This document shows positions 53,150 through 62,227 of a stretch of 64,000 nucleotides of DNA, one piece after another. The notes under the pieces were generated by a model. The model was given only the letters and a program-made list of their open reading frames with translations. It was not told the origin of the DNA and made no database searches. Source of the stretch: Brevibacillus laterosporus (GTDB lineage: Bacteria; Bacillota; Bacilli; Brevibacillales; Brevibacillaceae); assembly GCF_030489605.1 (NCBI RefSeq), contig NZ_JAUKFY010000005.1:62001-126000 (forward strand), in the 5' to 3' direction. A program made the position numbers and the translations under genes. The first letter of the stretch is position 1, and each line of letters starts with the position of its first letter.

Positions 53150-53205
53150 AGGGCGGGGGAAACGGGTATGAAAAAAGTACATCAATAAAGTGTTTTGAAA
53201 AATAT

Positions 53206-53228
53206 AGCGTCCGATTAGGGCGTTTTTT
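53206..53228 (+). terminator. Terminator of the ars operon
   Basis: AGCGTCC / GGGCGTT with wobbles and T6. Confidence 0.65.
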
Positions 53229-53392
53229 GCAAATGAAAAATTCAAATTAATAGGGCTTTTATTTGAATGACCATGTAAAGTTTATTGTGGTTGTAAGCTG
53301 AAAAAATAGGAGTCGGTTCTACGAGTATGCAGAATCAACTCTATTAGCTACGGTAGATCAAGCGGACCAAATTTTCACGAAGCCGCCTGAAA

Positions 53393-53671
53393 TTAACGCA
53401 GCGGCAGTCTCTTATTTAAAATAGCTGCCAATTTACGTCGACACTTCATTTGATAATTTTGTTGAGTTAATTTTCCTGTTTTGAATTGCCCGATTACCAT
53501 TCTAACATCTTTATTATAGATGATTAGACTTCTATACTCCTCATGTTCTAATAAGCCCTTGTACCAAGCGAATGTTTTTATTTTTTTAATGTTTTTTGTA
53601 ATTTGTTCTTCATCTGGCTTAAAAAATGGTACATACACTAATAAATGTAAAAGATCAAGAACCAGTGGCAT
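53393..53671 (-). CDS. 92-aa hypothetical protein
   Basis: ATG 53671 follows GGGAGGG by 7 nt. A hydrophobic start (MPLVLDLLHLLVYVPFF) leads into a basic helical body (NIKKIKTFAWYKGLLEHEEY, TQQNYQMKCRRKLAAILNK). Unknown family. Convergent with the ars operon; AT-rich surroundings. Confidence 0.5.
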   Translation of the reverse strand: MPLVLDLLHLLVYVPFFKPDEEQITKNIKKIKTFAWYKGLLEHEEYRSLIIYNKDVRMVIGQFKTGKLTQQNYQMKCRRKLAAILNKRLPLR

Positions 53672-53968
53672 GCGTAATCCCTCCCACAAAAATATCTGCT
53701 CCTCTGTATTTACGGATTAAACCGTAAAAGGTCTCAAATTTCTGTATTTTGTTTAAACGGCAGATATTTATTTCTTCAATAATCAGACATTCATTTTACG
53801 CAAATAATAATTTGCCGGAGTTCCAAACAAAAGTATGTGTTGTTCGATCACGGGCTATCAAGACCTGACCTGAATAGTGTGCTAATCAATCTAGATTTGA
53901 CTTCAATCCGTTAACCCATAGTTTAATCTATATTTGACGGGTTCTCCTTTGACCTCTCAGCCTTATAT
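53672..53968. other. Gene-free stretch
   Basis: No ORF or structured site recognised; AT-rich. The terminator of the next gene follows at 53969. Confidence 0.4.
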
Positions 53969-54016
53969 AAAACACTCATGTCTGGTCTTAAAAGGGACTG
54001 ACATGAGTGTTTTTGT
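53969..54016. terminator. Strong terminator of the minus-strand lysR gene
   Basis: AAAACACTCATGTC / GACATGAGTGTTTT, a 14-bp perfect stem with T/A flanks on both sides; works in either direction. Confidence 0.92.
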
Positions 54017-54058
54017 CTTTCTAACGCTGAAATGACCGTCTATCTCTTTTTAAATACA

Positions 54059-54952
54059 CTAGGCTTTTGACTCAAAATGATAACCGAATTCCTGCATTAA
54101 TAACAGCCACTTTTCAATACTTGGACGATCTTTCTTTTCCTTTGGTAACACGATGTAGGCCGGGCGTTTGGGCGGGATGCTTCCTGTTAGCTTAATCTGA
54201 CGGATACTCCCATCCTCGAGCGCTCTTCGTACCATAGAACGCGTTACTAGCGATAACCCTAATCCTTCTTGTACGAAATCGAGGGCAAGATGAGCCCCAT
54301 CTACTTGCAGACGAGGGATATAGCTAGGTGGGAGAGTTTTGATAATCCACTCAGTGAAGGGGGGACCCCAATTGACTAGGATCAATGGTACCTTACTTAA
54401 ATCGTCTGTATCAATACTTGCAACTGAACTAAGCGGGTGATGAGGTGCTCCTACCAATAGAATCTCATCTTCGTAAAACGGAATTATTTCATAGTTTGGT
54501 AGGGAGGGCGGGGTATAAACCATGCCAATTTGGATCAATTGGTCATGCAGATAAGTGTTAATGTCAGACGAGTGTCCCGTTTTCGTCCTAACGGCAATGG
54601 TTGGGTAACGAAGATAATATTCCTTAAGAATAGGCTCTAGTACATAAGACCAGAGGGAAGAAACACTGCCAATGGTCAGACGGTCTTCATAAGGCTGCAA
54701 GGAGGCAACCTCCTGCATACCCTCCTGAGCTAACTTGATGATACGCTCTGCATATGGCAATAAGGCAAGCCCGGCTTGTGTGATCTCAACACTTCGTTTA
54801 TCTCGAATAAATAAGGGCCTGCCAATTCGTTCCTCCAATTGCTTAATACGCATAGTAACAGTGGATTGAACCAAGTGCAGGATTTCAGCAGTTCGGGTGA
54901 AATTGCGGGTTTGCGCCAATGTATAAAAAGCTTTTAATTGCTCAAAGTCCAT
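54059..54952 (-). CDS. LysR-family transcriptional regulator
   Basis: 297 residues. Helix-turn-helix FYTLAQTRNFTRTAEILHLV, QSTVTMRIKQLEERIGRPLF; effector domain LTIGSVSSLWSYVLEPIL. Divergent from an MFS gene 122 bp away, which it probably controls. The intergenic region is AT-rich and contains several T-N11-A sites, but none stands out. Confidence 0.92.
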   Translation of the reverse strand: MDFEQLKAFYTLAQTRNFTRTAEILHLVQSTVTMRIKQLEERIGRPLFIRDKRSVEITQAGLALLPYAERIIKLAQEGMQEVASLQPYEDRLTIGSVSSLWSYVLEPILKEYYLRYPTIAVRTKTGHSSDINTYLHDQLIQIGMVYTPPSLPNYEIIPFYEDEILLVGAPHHPLSSVASIDTDDLSKVPLILVNWGPPFTEWIIKTLPPSYIPRLQVDGAHLALDFVQEGLGLSLVTRSMVRRALEDGSIRQIKLTGSIPPKRPAYIVLPKEKKDRPSIEKWLLLMQEFGYHFESKA

Positions 54953-55074
54953 AATATAACCTCTTATGTATATATTTGATTACTGTGAACAAAAAAATTC
55001 GTTTCTCAAATCATACAATACTTTGTAATCTGTTGATACTGATAATGGGAAAAATCGAAAGTGAGTGAAAGTTT

Positions 55075-56286
55075 GTGATACAAGGATTTCATATTTTAAA
55101 GAAAACGCCAGGGGCGATTAGATGGTTACTAGCCATGTCTTTTTGTATGAACTTAGGCTTTTATGCCTTAATCCCATATTTGACACTTTATCTGACCGGT
55201 AGCTATGGATGGGCATTATCTATGGCGGGATTAGTTCTGAGTGTACGTCAGTTTTCTCAACAGGGTGTAGCCTTTTTAGGCGGTATTATTGCCGATCGAT
55301 GTGGATATAAGATAACGATGGTCTTAGGGATGATTGTGAGGGGACTGGGTTTTCTTGCATTTGCTTTTTGTACTGAAACCTGGCATTTTTTTGTTGCAGC
55401 AATCTTTTCTGGACTGGGCGGCTCGTTATTTGAACCGGCTGTTAGTGCTTCATACGCTGTATTGACCCCTGAAGCAATTCGGAAAGATGTGTTTGGTGTC
55501 AAGAATGTCCTGAATAATGTAAGTATAGCGGGGTCACAGTTGGTTGGAACAGTATTAATTATGGTCGATTTCTATTGGCTTTCCATCTTTGCTGGTGCTT
55601 TATATTTCTTGTGTGCAGGAGTGGCTTTGCTTGTGTTACCGCCATTGTCTGTAAAAGTCACAAAATCAAACGTACTACGAAGTCTTCAGACGGTCATTTC
55701 GGATCGGAGCTTTATGCTTTATACGTTTATACTGATCGGTCATTATTATATTTATATGCAATTATTTTTGGCCATCCCACAATTCGTTGAGGATACCTTG
55801 CAAAATAAAATGGCAGTAGGAACTGTGCTGTCCACGGTATCTGTGGTTACCATTCTGTTTCAAATGAAGATGCTGCAATGGCTGAGTAACTATAGTCAAC
55901 GCTTCACTTTGATAGGGGTAGGTACATTGATAATGGCATTTGGACTATTTTTATTTAGTTTTTCGAATCAATTATGGATGATTCTGCTTGATGCTGGTAT
56001 TTTTGCAATTGGTACCATGATCTCAGTTCCCTATTTAATTGATATGGTTCCGTATTTTGCCCCTAAAAACCAATTAGGCGCTTACTATGGATTTAATGGC
56101 TATGCACTTGCTATAGGTGGCTCTATTGGTATCTCATTAGGAGGATGGGCTTACGAGCTTGGAAAACAATTGGATATAGCATGGTTGCCGTGGGGGATCT
56201 GTCTAGCAATCGGGCTACTTGTATGCTGGCATATGTACCGAATGGAGAAAAGAATGGCAATACAAGCGAAGAGGGTAGCTATCTAG
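55075..56286 (+). CDS. MFS transporter divergent from lysR
   Basis: 403 residues, 12 helices. Motif A-like GGIIADRCGYK after helix 2; the end of helix 12 leads into a basic tail. GTG 55075 has only a weak upstream site (GTGAAAG). It resembles MdtH/YttB-like efflux MFS proteins. Likely exporter of an unknown compound under the divergent LysR regulator. Confidence 0.85.
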   Translation: MIQGFHILKKTPGAIRWLLAMSFCMNLGFYALIPYLTLYLTGSYGWALSMAGLVLSVRQFSQQGVAFLGGIIADRCGYKITMVLGMIVRGLGFLAFAFCTETWHFFVAAIFSGLGGSLFEPAVSASYAVLTPEAIRKDVFGVKNVLNNVSIAGSQLVGTVLIMVDFYWLSIFAGALYFLCAGVALLVLPPLSVKVTKSNVLRSLQTVISDRSFMLYTFILIGHYYIYMQLFLAIPQFVEDTLQNKMAVGTVLSTVSVVTILFQMKMLQWLSNYSQRFTLIGVGTLIMAFGLFLFSFSNQLWMILLDAGIFAIGTMISVPYLIDMVPYFAPKNQLGAYYGFNGYALAIGGSIGISLGGWAYELGKQLDIAWLPWGICLAIGLLVCWHMYRMEKRMAIQAKRVAI

Positions 56287-56448
56287 TGCTTCCTGATTAT
56301 TTTTCACTGATGTCGATTTAACTCAGAAATTCGGGGGAAAAAGAGAGAGAAGAGTAAACAAAAATTGAAACGAAATGGGCTTCTCATACGTATGGATATA
56401 TATAATACTACCGGAGTAGGAATTCTGGTTGAAAGCGAGGGACATAAG

Positions 56449-56559
56449 GTGGAAGATAAAAAGAAAATACGCCACATGCTATTCTTCACTGGTTCATTCG
56501 GGTTTGCTGTCTTCGCTATGGTTGTTGTCACCGAGATTATTCGTGTCTCCATGCATTAG
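56449..56559 (+). CDS. 36-aa single-pass membrane peptide
   Basis: GTG 56449 follows GAGGG by about 8 nt. The peptide has a basic N-terminus (MEDKKKIRHM) and one membrane helix (LFFTGSFGFAVFAMVVVTEI). A longer in-frame start at 56365 has no good ribosome site. A terminator follows. Family unknown. Confidence 0.5.
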   Translation: MEDKKKIRHMLFFTGSFGFAVFAMVVVTEIIRVSMH

Positions 56560-56610
56560 TCTCATACTCAAAAAACGAATACCGAACGTAAAAGTGATTC
56601 GGACAGAAAG

Positions 56611-56640
56611 AGAGGCGGCCATTACGGCCGTCTTTTTTTA
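56611..56640 (+). terminator. Terminator of the small membrane-peptide gene
   Basis: AGAGGCGGCC / GGCCGTCTTT, 10 pairs with two wobbles, T7 tail. Confidence 0.85.
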
Positions 56641-56676
56641 GACGAAATCTATATTTTTCGACAATATGTAATTATT

Positions 56677-56785
56677 TGTGGATAATTCAAAAAAAGAAAT
56701 CCACAAGGATATATATCTATTTATACATCTTTTGCACAATTACCCCACAGGCTATCAACAGGATTTCCACAGCACTTGTGGATAT
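56677..56785. promoter_or_regulatory. DnaA-box cluster upstream of sda
   Basis: TGTGGATAA at 56677-56685 is a perfect box on the minus strand. TTTTGCACA (56730-56738) and TGTGGATAT (56777-56785) match 8 of 9. AAATCCACA (56697), CTATCAACA (56752) and ATTTCCACA (56763) match 7 of 9. Six sites in 110 bp, ending about 70 bp before the sda start. In B. subtilis, DnaA boxes in front of sda couple its transcription to replication initiation. Confidence 0.8.
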
Positions 56786-56852
56786 CAGAACGATTGTTCG
56801 TTTTTTTATAAGCTGATACAATACGGTATAGAATAAAAGGGAGGTGACAAGC

Positions 56853-56984
56853 GTGAGATACTTAAGTGATACGATGTTGATAGAAGTATATCAACGTGCA
56901 GTCGCCCTTCATCTCGATGCCGATTTTATTTTCTTGGTAGAAGCTGAAATGGCGCGTAGGAAACTCTCTATTCAAAGTGCTTAA
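56853..56984 (+). CDS. sda: Sda, inhibitor of the sporulation histidine kinases
   Basis: 43 residues from GTG 56853 with a strong AAAGGGAGGTGA site. The sequence follows the Sda pattern: MRYLSDTMLIEVYQRA, then LDADFIFLVEAEMARRKL, matching the family's LSDELLIE, DFI-L-E-E and RR-L positions of the antiparallel helical hairpin. Sda binds KinA-type kinases and blocks sporulation when replication is perturbed. The DnaA-box cluster directly upstream supports both the identity and the checkpoint role. Confidence 0.9.
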   Translation: MRYLSDTMLIEVYQRAVALHLDADFIFLVEAEMARRKLSIQSA

Positions 56985-57039
56985 GTCATGAAGGTAGTAG
57001 AATTGCAAACATAAAATAGAAAACGGGCAAATCGAGATA

Positions 57040-57071
57040 GCCACCCTATGGAAGGGTGGCACTTATTTTTT
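57040..57071. terminator. Bidirectional terminator
   Basis: GCCACCC / GGGTGGC with a 7-nt loop and TTATTTTTT, between sda and the convergent hypothetical gene. Confidence 0.85.
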
Positions 57072-57073
57072 GT

Positions 57074-57574
57074 CTATAGCAGGACTTCAAACATTGTAAT
57101 GTTATGTAAAGGTTGCTTGTTTTCATGTAGATCTTCCGGGAAATATAAAAAGACTGGCCCTTTGTCTCGAATTGGTTTACCGTCTTTTGAGAATTGAAGA
57201 ATGATTTGCTTGGATTTTTCCAGAGAAACGTCTACATAATCTTGTTGCTCACGGTGAATCCGTAGAGTCGTGGCGTTCGGATGCGGCTTGGCATTTTCCA
57301 AAAAAGGTGCAAATTTGATTGCATAATCGCCCTCAAGCACTTTTCGTTCTTCTGCCAAGCTTTTGCGTTGACTAGGAGGAGTGGCGCCTTCCTTCATTTC
57401 TTTTTCCCAATGCAGGGCTGCACTTCGGATATATCTATTCGTCTCTTGTAATTCCAATTGATCCTGCTCCTTATAAGAAGACAGTTCGAATTTTCGGTCA
57501 TCAAACACCCACACGCTTGGATCAATGGTGATAGGGAATTCTACAGCTCCCTTTACTACAATCACGTCTGCCAT
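57074..57574 (-). CDS. Conserved hypothetical protein
   Basis: 166 residues, cytoplasmic, no membrane segment. It begins IVVKGAVEFPITIDPSVWVF, has a charged helical middle (RSAALHWEKEMKEGATPPSQ) and ends with a beta-rich part (YVDVSLEKSKQIILQF, KGPVFLYFPEDL). ATG 57574 has GAGAGGAAG upstream. Such proteins occur in related Bacillota, but I know of no assigned function. Confidence 0.65.
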   Translation of the reverse strand: MADVIVVKGAVEFPITIDPSVWVFDDRKFELSSYKEQDQLELQETNRYIRSAALHWEKEMKEGATPPSQRKSLAEERKVLEGDYAIKFAPFLENAKPHPNATTLRIHREQQDYVDVSLEKSKQIILQFSKDGKPIRDKGPVFLYFPEDLHENKQPLHNITMFEVLL

Positions 57575-57793
57575 TTTGGTCTTCCTCTCTGTTAGCCTTT
57601 TCCTACTTCATTATTGTAACGCAGGATGCAGAGTGCCGCAATGAATGTGTTGGTTAGTAGAGTTTTTTGTCAGCGTTTTCACAGGCATTTAACATATTAT
57701 GCACTATGAATAAAAGGTTATCCCCTTTTCAAATGACTCGTTATGACGTACTATGTATGTATGGTAGGACGTGTCCAAACGGAGGGATAGGTT

Positions 57794-58081
57794 TTGACAG
57801 ACGTAAAAATTCATAACGATATGGCCAATAAAGCTTTAGCGTTATTAAGAGCAGATGCGGATAAAATATATAAATTAATTGATGTTCAGATGGAGAATTT
57901 GAACATGCCACAGTGTCCTTTATACGAAGAGGTGCTTGATACACAGATGTTCGGTCTGTCGCGTGAAATCGAGTTCGCTGTTCGACTAGGTGTAGTAGAG
58001 GAAGAGGAAGGCAGGTCTATTCTGGAAAATCTTGAACACAAATTAGCCGATTTACACGAGCTCTTTAACGAAAAAAAATAA
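57794..58081 (+). CDS. ylaN: YlaN (UPF0358), iron-binding Fur antagonist
   Basis: 95 residues from TTG 57794, with GGAGGGATAG upstream. The family hallmark [20 protein letters not shown] and [14 protein letters not shown] is present. In B. subtilis YlaN is conditionally essential and has been shown to bind iron and interact with Fur, relieving repression. That role fits the two Fur boxes in this window. Single gene with a strong terminator. Confidence 0.93.
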   Translation: MTDVKIHNDMANKALALLRADADKIYKLIDVQMENLNMPQCPLYEEVLDTQMFGLSREIEFAVRLGVVEEEEGRSILENLEHKLADLHELFNEKK

Positions 58082-58121
58082 AAACTCGCTAGGAAAGCTT
58101 TCTTTCCTTAGCGAGTTTTTA
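58081..58121. terminator. Bidirectional terminator
   Basis: AAAACTCGCTAGGAAAG / CTTTCCTTAGCGAGTTTT, about 16 pairs, between ylaN and the convergent antiporter gene. Confidence 0.93.
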
Positions 58122-58136
58122 TTACGTGTGGACGAT

Positions 58137-59183
58137 CTAATCGAAGAAGAAGGCTGTACCAAGAATTATATACACAATTAACAGCAATATTCCTTCGAAC
58201 CAATTGGTTTTACCGTCCCGACAGATCGAAATCGTGATAATGGTTGATACGGCAATTGCTGTGAGCTCTGGTACAGTAAAAACGATGTTCATCGGAGACC
58301 CGAAGAAGAGACTGATTAAGACCAGTGTGGGAGCTACGAACAAAGCTACCTGTAAACTAGAACCCACAGCAATTTCCACAGCTGCTCCAATACGACCCTT
58401 CATAGCTAGCAGGATTGCGGCACTGTGCTCTGCGGCATTTCCTATAATAGCAATGACAAAAGCCCCCACAAACAGCTCTGACCAGCCAAAGGTATGTGAG
58501 ACTGCTTCCACACTATGTACTAACCACTCGGATACGACGGCGACAAAGAAAGTAGATAGTACCAGCATGACGATGGACACTGGCTTTGACCAAACAGCCT
58601 CACTCTCATATTGTTCCACATCAGTGAGAAATGATTTATGTGTGACCATCGAGAAGATCAGCCACAGTACATACGCAATAATTAATAATATCGCAATCAC
58701 GATCGACAGAGTGTTAATCTTTTCAAGGGATAGCTCAGACATAAAGATAGCAGGAATAAACAACGAAACCAAGGCTAACGTCATCATGGAAGCATTGTGC
58801 CCGGCTAGTTGGCTATTAAAGATTTGTTCTTTAAATTTCAAACCGCCAAGCAATACGCTTAAGCCTAATACCAATAAAAGATTTCCGATAACAGAGCCTG
58901 TGATAGACGCTTTTACCATCTCAAACAAACCTTCTCTAACTAAGAAGAACGCAATAATTAATTCCGCGGCATTGCCAAAGGTTGCGTTTAAGAATCCGCC
59001 AATGCGATCCCCTGCATAATGAGCGACATTCTCGGTAGCTTTTCCTAACCAGGATGCGAGAAAGATAATGGCTATGGAAGCTGTGATAAACCGTAATACT
59101 TCATTTTCTGTGAAATAGTGAAACCCAGCCGCCAGGGCGAAGCTTCCCCCTACCAACAAATAAAATAGTCGCATGCTTTTCAT
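58137..59183 (-). CDS. cax: Ca2+/H+ antiporter (CAX family, YfkE-like)
   Basis: 348 residues, 11 helices in two homologous halves. The cation-binding repeats are GFLNATFGNAAELIIA in the first half and AIIGNAAEHSAAILLA in the second, both with the essential glutamates. It exports cytoplasmic Ca2+ in exchange for protons. Its opposite strand carries a long spurious open frame. Monocistronic; AGGGG lies upstream of ATG 59183. Confidence 0.93.
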   Translation of the reverse strand: MKSMRLFYLLVGGSFALAAGFHYFTENEVLRFITASIAIIFLASWLGKATENVAHYAGDRIGGFLNATFGNAAELIIAFFLVREGLFEMVKASITGSVIGNLLLVLGLSVLLGGLKFKEQIFNSQLAGHNASMMTLALVSLFIPAIFMSELSLEKINTLSIVIAILLIIAYVLWLIFSMVTHKSFLTDVEQYESEAVWSKPVSIVMLVLSTFFVAVVSEWLVHSVEAVSHTFGWSELFVGAFVIAIIGNAAEHSAAILLAMKGRIGAAVEIAVGSSLQVALFVAPTLVLISLFFGSPMNIVFTVPELTAIAVSTIITISICRDGKTNWFEGILLLIVYIILGTAFFFD

Positions 59184-59307
59184 ACCATATAACCCCTCAT
59201 TTCTTACCGGTTTATTTCCTACTGTGTGTTGCGGATGATCGAGGATTCATGAGTGCATATTCCACTTACGTTAAAGGAAAACTAAGGAAAACGTAAGGAG
59301 GTGCTTT

Positions 59308-59562
59308 ATGTCTGCTCCCTATTGCTGTCCAGTATGTCGCACTAATCGTATGAGATTTACCATCATACGTCAACAACCCCAATATGTTCGCTTACATCCG
59401 CAAACCGGTGAGACCATAGAAGAATTGACTCAAACGGAATTAGATGCTTTTCATCAGCCCTATAAAGGGGATGACTATCTTGTTCAATGTGGCATCTGTG
59501 GTACTATTGAAAGCGAAGAAAGGTTTGTAAAAATGGCGCAACACTCATTTGGACCAAAATGA
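59308..59562 (+). CDS. Small zinc-ribbon protein
   Basis: 84 residues. Two Cys pairs, CPVC (8-11) and CGIC (61-64), define a zinc ribbon. Between them lies a polar stretch (RQQPQYVRLHPQTGETIEEL). GTAAGGAGG precedes ATG 59308. Probably binds nucleic acid or protein; no family recognised. Confidence 0.7.
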   Translation: MSAPYCCPVCRTNRMRFTIIRQQPQYVRLHPQTGETIEELTQTELDAFHQPYKGDDYLVQCGICGTIESEERFVKMAQHSFGPK

Positions 59563-59597
59563 GCAAGCTAAATATAATTATGTCTAGTAAAAAGAGA

Positions 59598-59630
59598 GAA
59601 ACCTGGTAATGACTTATACCAGGTTTTACA
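59598..59630. terminator. Terminator
   Basis: AAACCTGGTA / TACCAGGTTT, a 10-bp perfect stem between the zinc-ribbon gene and the convergent sleB. Confidence 0.85.
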
Positions 59631-59654
59631 TCTTTATACGGTTAAATCGAATGA

Positions 59655-60380
59655 TTATCTACAAAAGATGTGTTTACCTATCCTTTTAATTTGCGGGCGA
59701 CTCCAGATCCAAGCAGAGGTTGCTGTATCTGGATTAAAATAATAGGTAGCCCCTTCACTAGGGTCCCAACCCTTTAGGGCATCTTGAACTGCCTTTCGCG
59801 CTGTTTCATCTGGTGAAAGATAAATTTGACCGTCAGCTACTGCTGTAAAGGCCCGTGGTTCAAACACAACAGCAGCCGGTGAATTAGGGAAGGAGGGGCT
59901 TTGGGTACGATTTAAAATAACGGCCGCGACTGCAACTTGTCCGATATACGGCTCACCGCGTGCTTCTCCATATACAGCTTGGGCCATAATTCGCAGATCA
60001 TTAGCCGAAAAGCCATTAGAAGCCGTGATTACTTGATTTCCTTTTTCTTTTGGTTTAAAAGTCCCCATCACATAATTTTTTGTTGCATTGTACAGCTTGA
60101 CTTTTGTTTTATCGTCCAGCTCCCCGGTAATAGTCATGCCAAATTCATATTGAAAAAGACGCAGAGCTGCTTTTGTACGAGGACCGAAAATAGAATCGAT
60201 ATCTCCTGTGTAAAAACCAATATGTTTAAGTCGCTCTTGTAGTTCTCTTACATTGGTACCTGTGCTTCCTTCTTTATAGGTAGGACCCATGGTAAACGCT
60301 TGTGTGATACTTGGAATACTACTAACCAGAAATGCAGTACACAAGATTACTCCGAAACACCAATACATAACTTTTTGCAC
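59655..60380 (-). CDS. sleB: Spore cortex-lytic enzyme SleB
   Basis: 241 residues. A signal peptide (1-28) and a peptidoglycan-binding domain (about 40-100, GSTGTNVRELQERLKHIGFY) precede the SleB-type Hydrolase_2 domain (about 127-241; catalytic Glu in YGEARGE, TYYFNPDTATSAW near the end). It is a lytic transglycosylase acting on the spore cortex at germination. Its usual operon partner ypeB is not adjacent; downstream on the same strand is intergenic sequence. Confidence 0.92.
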   Translation of the reverse strand: MQKVMYWCFGVILCTAFLVSSIPSITQAFTMGPTYKEGSTGTNVRELQERLKHIGFYTGDIDSIFGPRTKAALRLFQYEFGMTITGELDDKTKVKLYNATKNYVMGTFKPKEKGNQVITASNGFSANDLRIMAQAVYGEARGEPYIGQVAVAAVILNRTQSPSFPNSPAAVVFEPRAFTAVADGQIYLSPDETARKAVQDALKGWDPSEGATYYFNPDTATSAWIWSRPQIKRIGKHIFCR

Positions 60381-60630
60381 TGTATGTATGCCTCCCTTTT
60401 GTAAAAAAGCTACGTTAGTAACGGTAGTTCGTTTTGTAAGGGTAGTTTGTCCGATTTTCTATTGATTTAAAAGCTGGTAAAATTTTCGAGAATAGTGCTT
60501 CAAGCCTTTGCCGAAACCCGTTATAATAAAAGAAAAACATTTTTGAAGCAGTACATGATTAGTTGGGTAAGCTATGTATAACAGGTAAGTAGCGCTACAT
60601 AAGGGCGGTTCACATAAGGAGGCGGTAGGG

Positions 60631-60972
60631 ATGGATTCCGTGAAAGACCAAATCAGAGTGGCAGATCAAGTAGTTGCAGTTATTGCAGGAGTAGCGGCTC
60701 AGGAGATTGAAGAGGTAGCTGTAGGCGGTTCTACTACATTTTATGATGAATGGACGAAGCGATTAGGTGCGAAGAATAACGCAAAAGGAATCATGGTCGA
60801 AATAGGAGATATGGGTGCTTCTATTACATTATGGGTTTCTGTTCGATACGGAACCATCATTAGCAAGACCTGCCAGCATCTACAAGAAAAAGTAAAAGAA
60901 ACAGTAGAGTTTTTGACAGGATTGACGGTTTATGAGGTAAACGTACGCGTCGAGGGTCTCATGATTGAATAA
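60631..60972 (+). CDS. Asp23/Gls24 family protein
   Basis: 113 residues. IRVADQVVAVIAGVAAQEIE at the start, KGIMVEIGDMGASITLWVSV in the middle and a helical hairpin with VYEVNVRVEGL at the end fit Asp23/Gls24 (YloU/YqhY-like). The family is tied to envelope stress and to fatty-acid regulation. Good ribosome site AAGGAGG before ATG 60631; own terminator. Confidence 0.88.
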   Translation: MDSVKDQIRVADQVVAVIAGVAAQEIEEVAVGGSTTFYDEWTKRLGAKNNAKGIMVEIGDMGASITLWVSVRYGTIISKTCQHLQEKVKETVEFLTGLTVYEVNVRVEGLMIE

Positions 60973-61002
60973 CGAAAACTAAATATAGGTATAAACAAAT
61001 AG

Positions 61003-61046
61003 AAAAAATCCAACGACGAAATTGATGCTGTCGTTGGATTTTTTAT
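61003..61046. terminator. Bidirectional terminator
   Basis: AAAAAATCCAACGAC / GTCGTTGGATTTTTT, a 15-bp perfect stem, between the Asp23 gene and the convergent FtsW/SpoVE gene. Confidence 0.95.
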
Positions 61047-61063
61047 GTTCGTGAAGAAAATGC

Positions 61064-62227
61064 CTATCCTTGCATCGAGGAGCTCTGGGCATTTTTTTGT
61101 CGATTAACCTCACGAGATACGCTTAGCAGGATTCCCATGCTCGTCATACAAATTAACAGGGATGATCCACCATAACTGATAAATGGCAATGGTACACCTG
61201 TCAAAGGAATAGCACCTGTTACGCCACCGATATTAATCATTGCTTGAATGCTAATCATGGTAACGATTCCTGTTCCAGCAAGCGTAGCAAAGGTATCAGT
61301 TGATCGTAAGCTGATCTGCAGTCCCCGAATGATTAACAGCAGATATAACAGCAGGAAGATAGAGGTACCAATTAGCCCCATCTCTTCAGCAATCACGGAA
61401 AAGATAAAATCGGTATAGGCCTCCGGTAGATACAGATACTTCTGTAAGCTTTTCCCGAACCCTGTACCGAAGATTCCGCCTCGTGCAATAGCATAGAGGG
61501 ATTGAACCATATGAAATCCTTTACCTAATGGATCACTCCAAGGATCATTAAAAGAGATTAATCGCGCCAAAGCATGTTTTTTTACCAGGATATAAGTAGT
61601 AATAAACAGAGCAGATGGAGGGACCGTAAGCAAAAAGATATGCTTAATATTAGCTCCGCCTGCTATTAAGATAACCCCAGCCGTTCCCAAAATAATGGCG
61701 GCTGTTCCTAAATCAGGCTGGCCCATAATCATCAAAAAGAAAATACCTGTAACCGTTAAAGGTGGTATTAAGCCTGTTTTAAAGCTTCGAAAGGCATCTC
61801 CTTTTTTGGCAATGAGGGCTGACAGATACAGAATTAATCCCAGCTTGGCAACCTCTGAGGTTTGTAAATTCATAAAGCCTAATTTAATCCATGATTGCGC
61901 ACCGTTAGCTTTGGTCGCAAATCCAGGAATATAAACAAGTAGAAGTAAGAAAAAGCTACCGACGGCAATCAACAGGAAATTTTTCTTATAAAAGGAGAAG
62001 GGGATGTTCATAACAAAGAGCATAAGAAACAGACCCAAGATGGCAAAGATGATTTGTCTTTTTGCGAAGTACAAACCGTCACCTAGACAATAATCACAAC
62101 CTTTGGATGTCAATATTCCGGTTTGAGCATAGATGTAGCTGGAGCTCATTACCATCGTAATGCCAAAGCCTACAAGTAGAACTGTTAAAAAAAGTAGGAG
62201 AAAATCTGGTACGCCCCGAGTTTTCAT
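61064..62227 (-). CDS. ftsW: SEDS-family peptidoglycan polymerase (FtsW/SpoVE)
   Basis: 387 residues from ATG 62227, using the GGGGTGAT site 10 nt upstream. Ten helices with SEDS landmarks: MVMSSSYIYA, LQTSEVAKLGLILYLSA, MGQPDLGTA (catalytic-loop Asp), FIFSVIAEEMG and PLPFISYGGSS. The first outer loop has an unusual CDYC pair that could form a disulfide. FtsW makes septal and SpoVE spore peptidoglycan; sequence alone does not separate them here. In B. subtilis ylaN is next to ftsW, and here ylaN is 3 kb away, which tilts toward FtsW. Confidence 0.88.
   Translation of the reverse strand: MKTRGVPDFLLLFLTVLLVGFGITMVMSSSYIYAQTGILTSKGCDYCLGDGLYFAKRQIIFAILGLFLMLFVMNIPFSFYKKNFLLIAVGSFFLLLLVYIPGFATKANGAQSWIKLGFMNLQTSEVAKLGLILYLSALIAKKGDAFRSFKTGLIPPLTVTGIFFLMIMGQPDLGTAAIILGTAGVILIAGGANIKHIFLLTVPPSALFITTYILVKKHALARLISFNDPWSDPLGKGFHMVQSLYAIARGGIFGTGFGKSLQKYLYLPEAYTDFIFSVIAEEMGLIGTSIFLLLYLLLIIRGLQISLRSTDTFATLAGTGIVTMISIQAMINIGGVTGAIPLTGVPLPFISYGGSSLLICMTSMGILLSVSREVNRQKNAQSSSMQG

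Noticed and set aside
58204-59019. 271-codon plus-strand ORF
   Set aside because: Exactly antisense to the well-supported Ca2+/H+ antiporter gene; low-complexity composition (Thr/Ala/Ser/Ile/Lys) typical of a shadow frame and no ribosome site.
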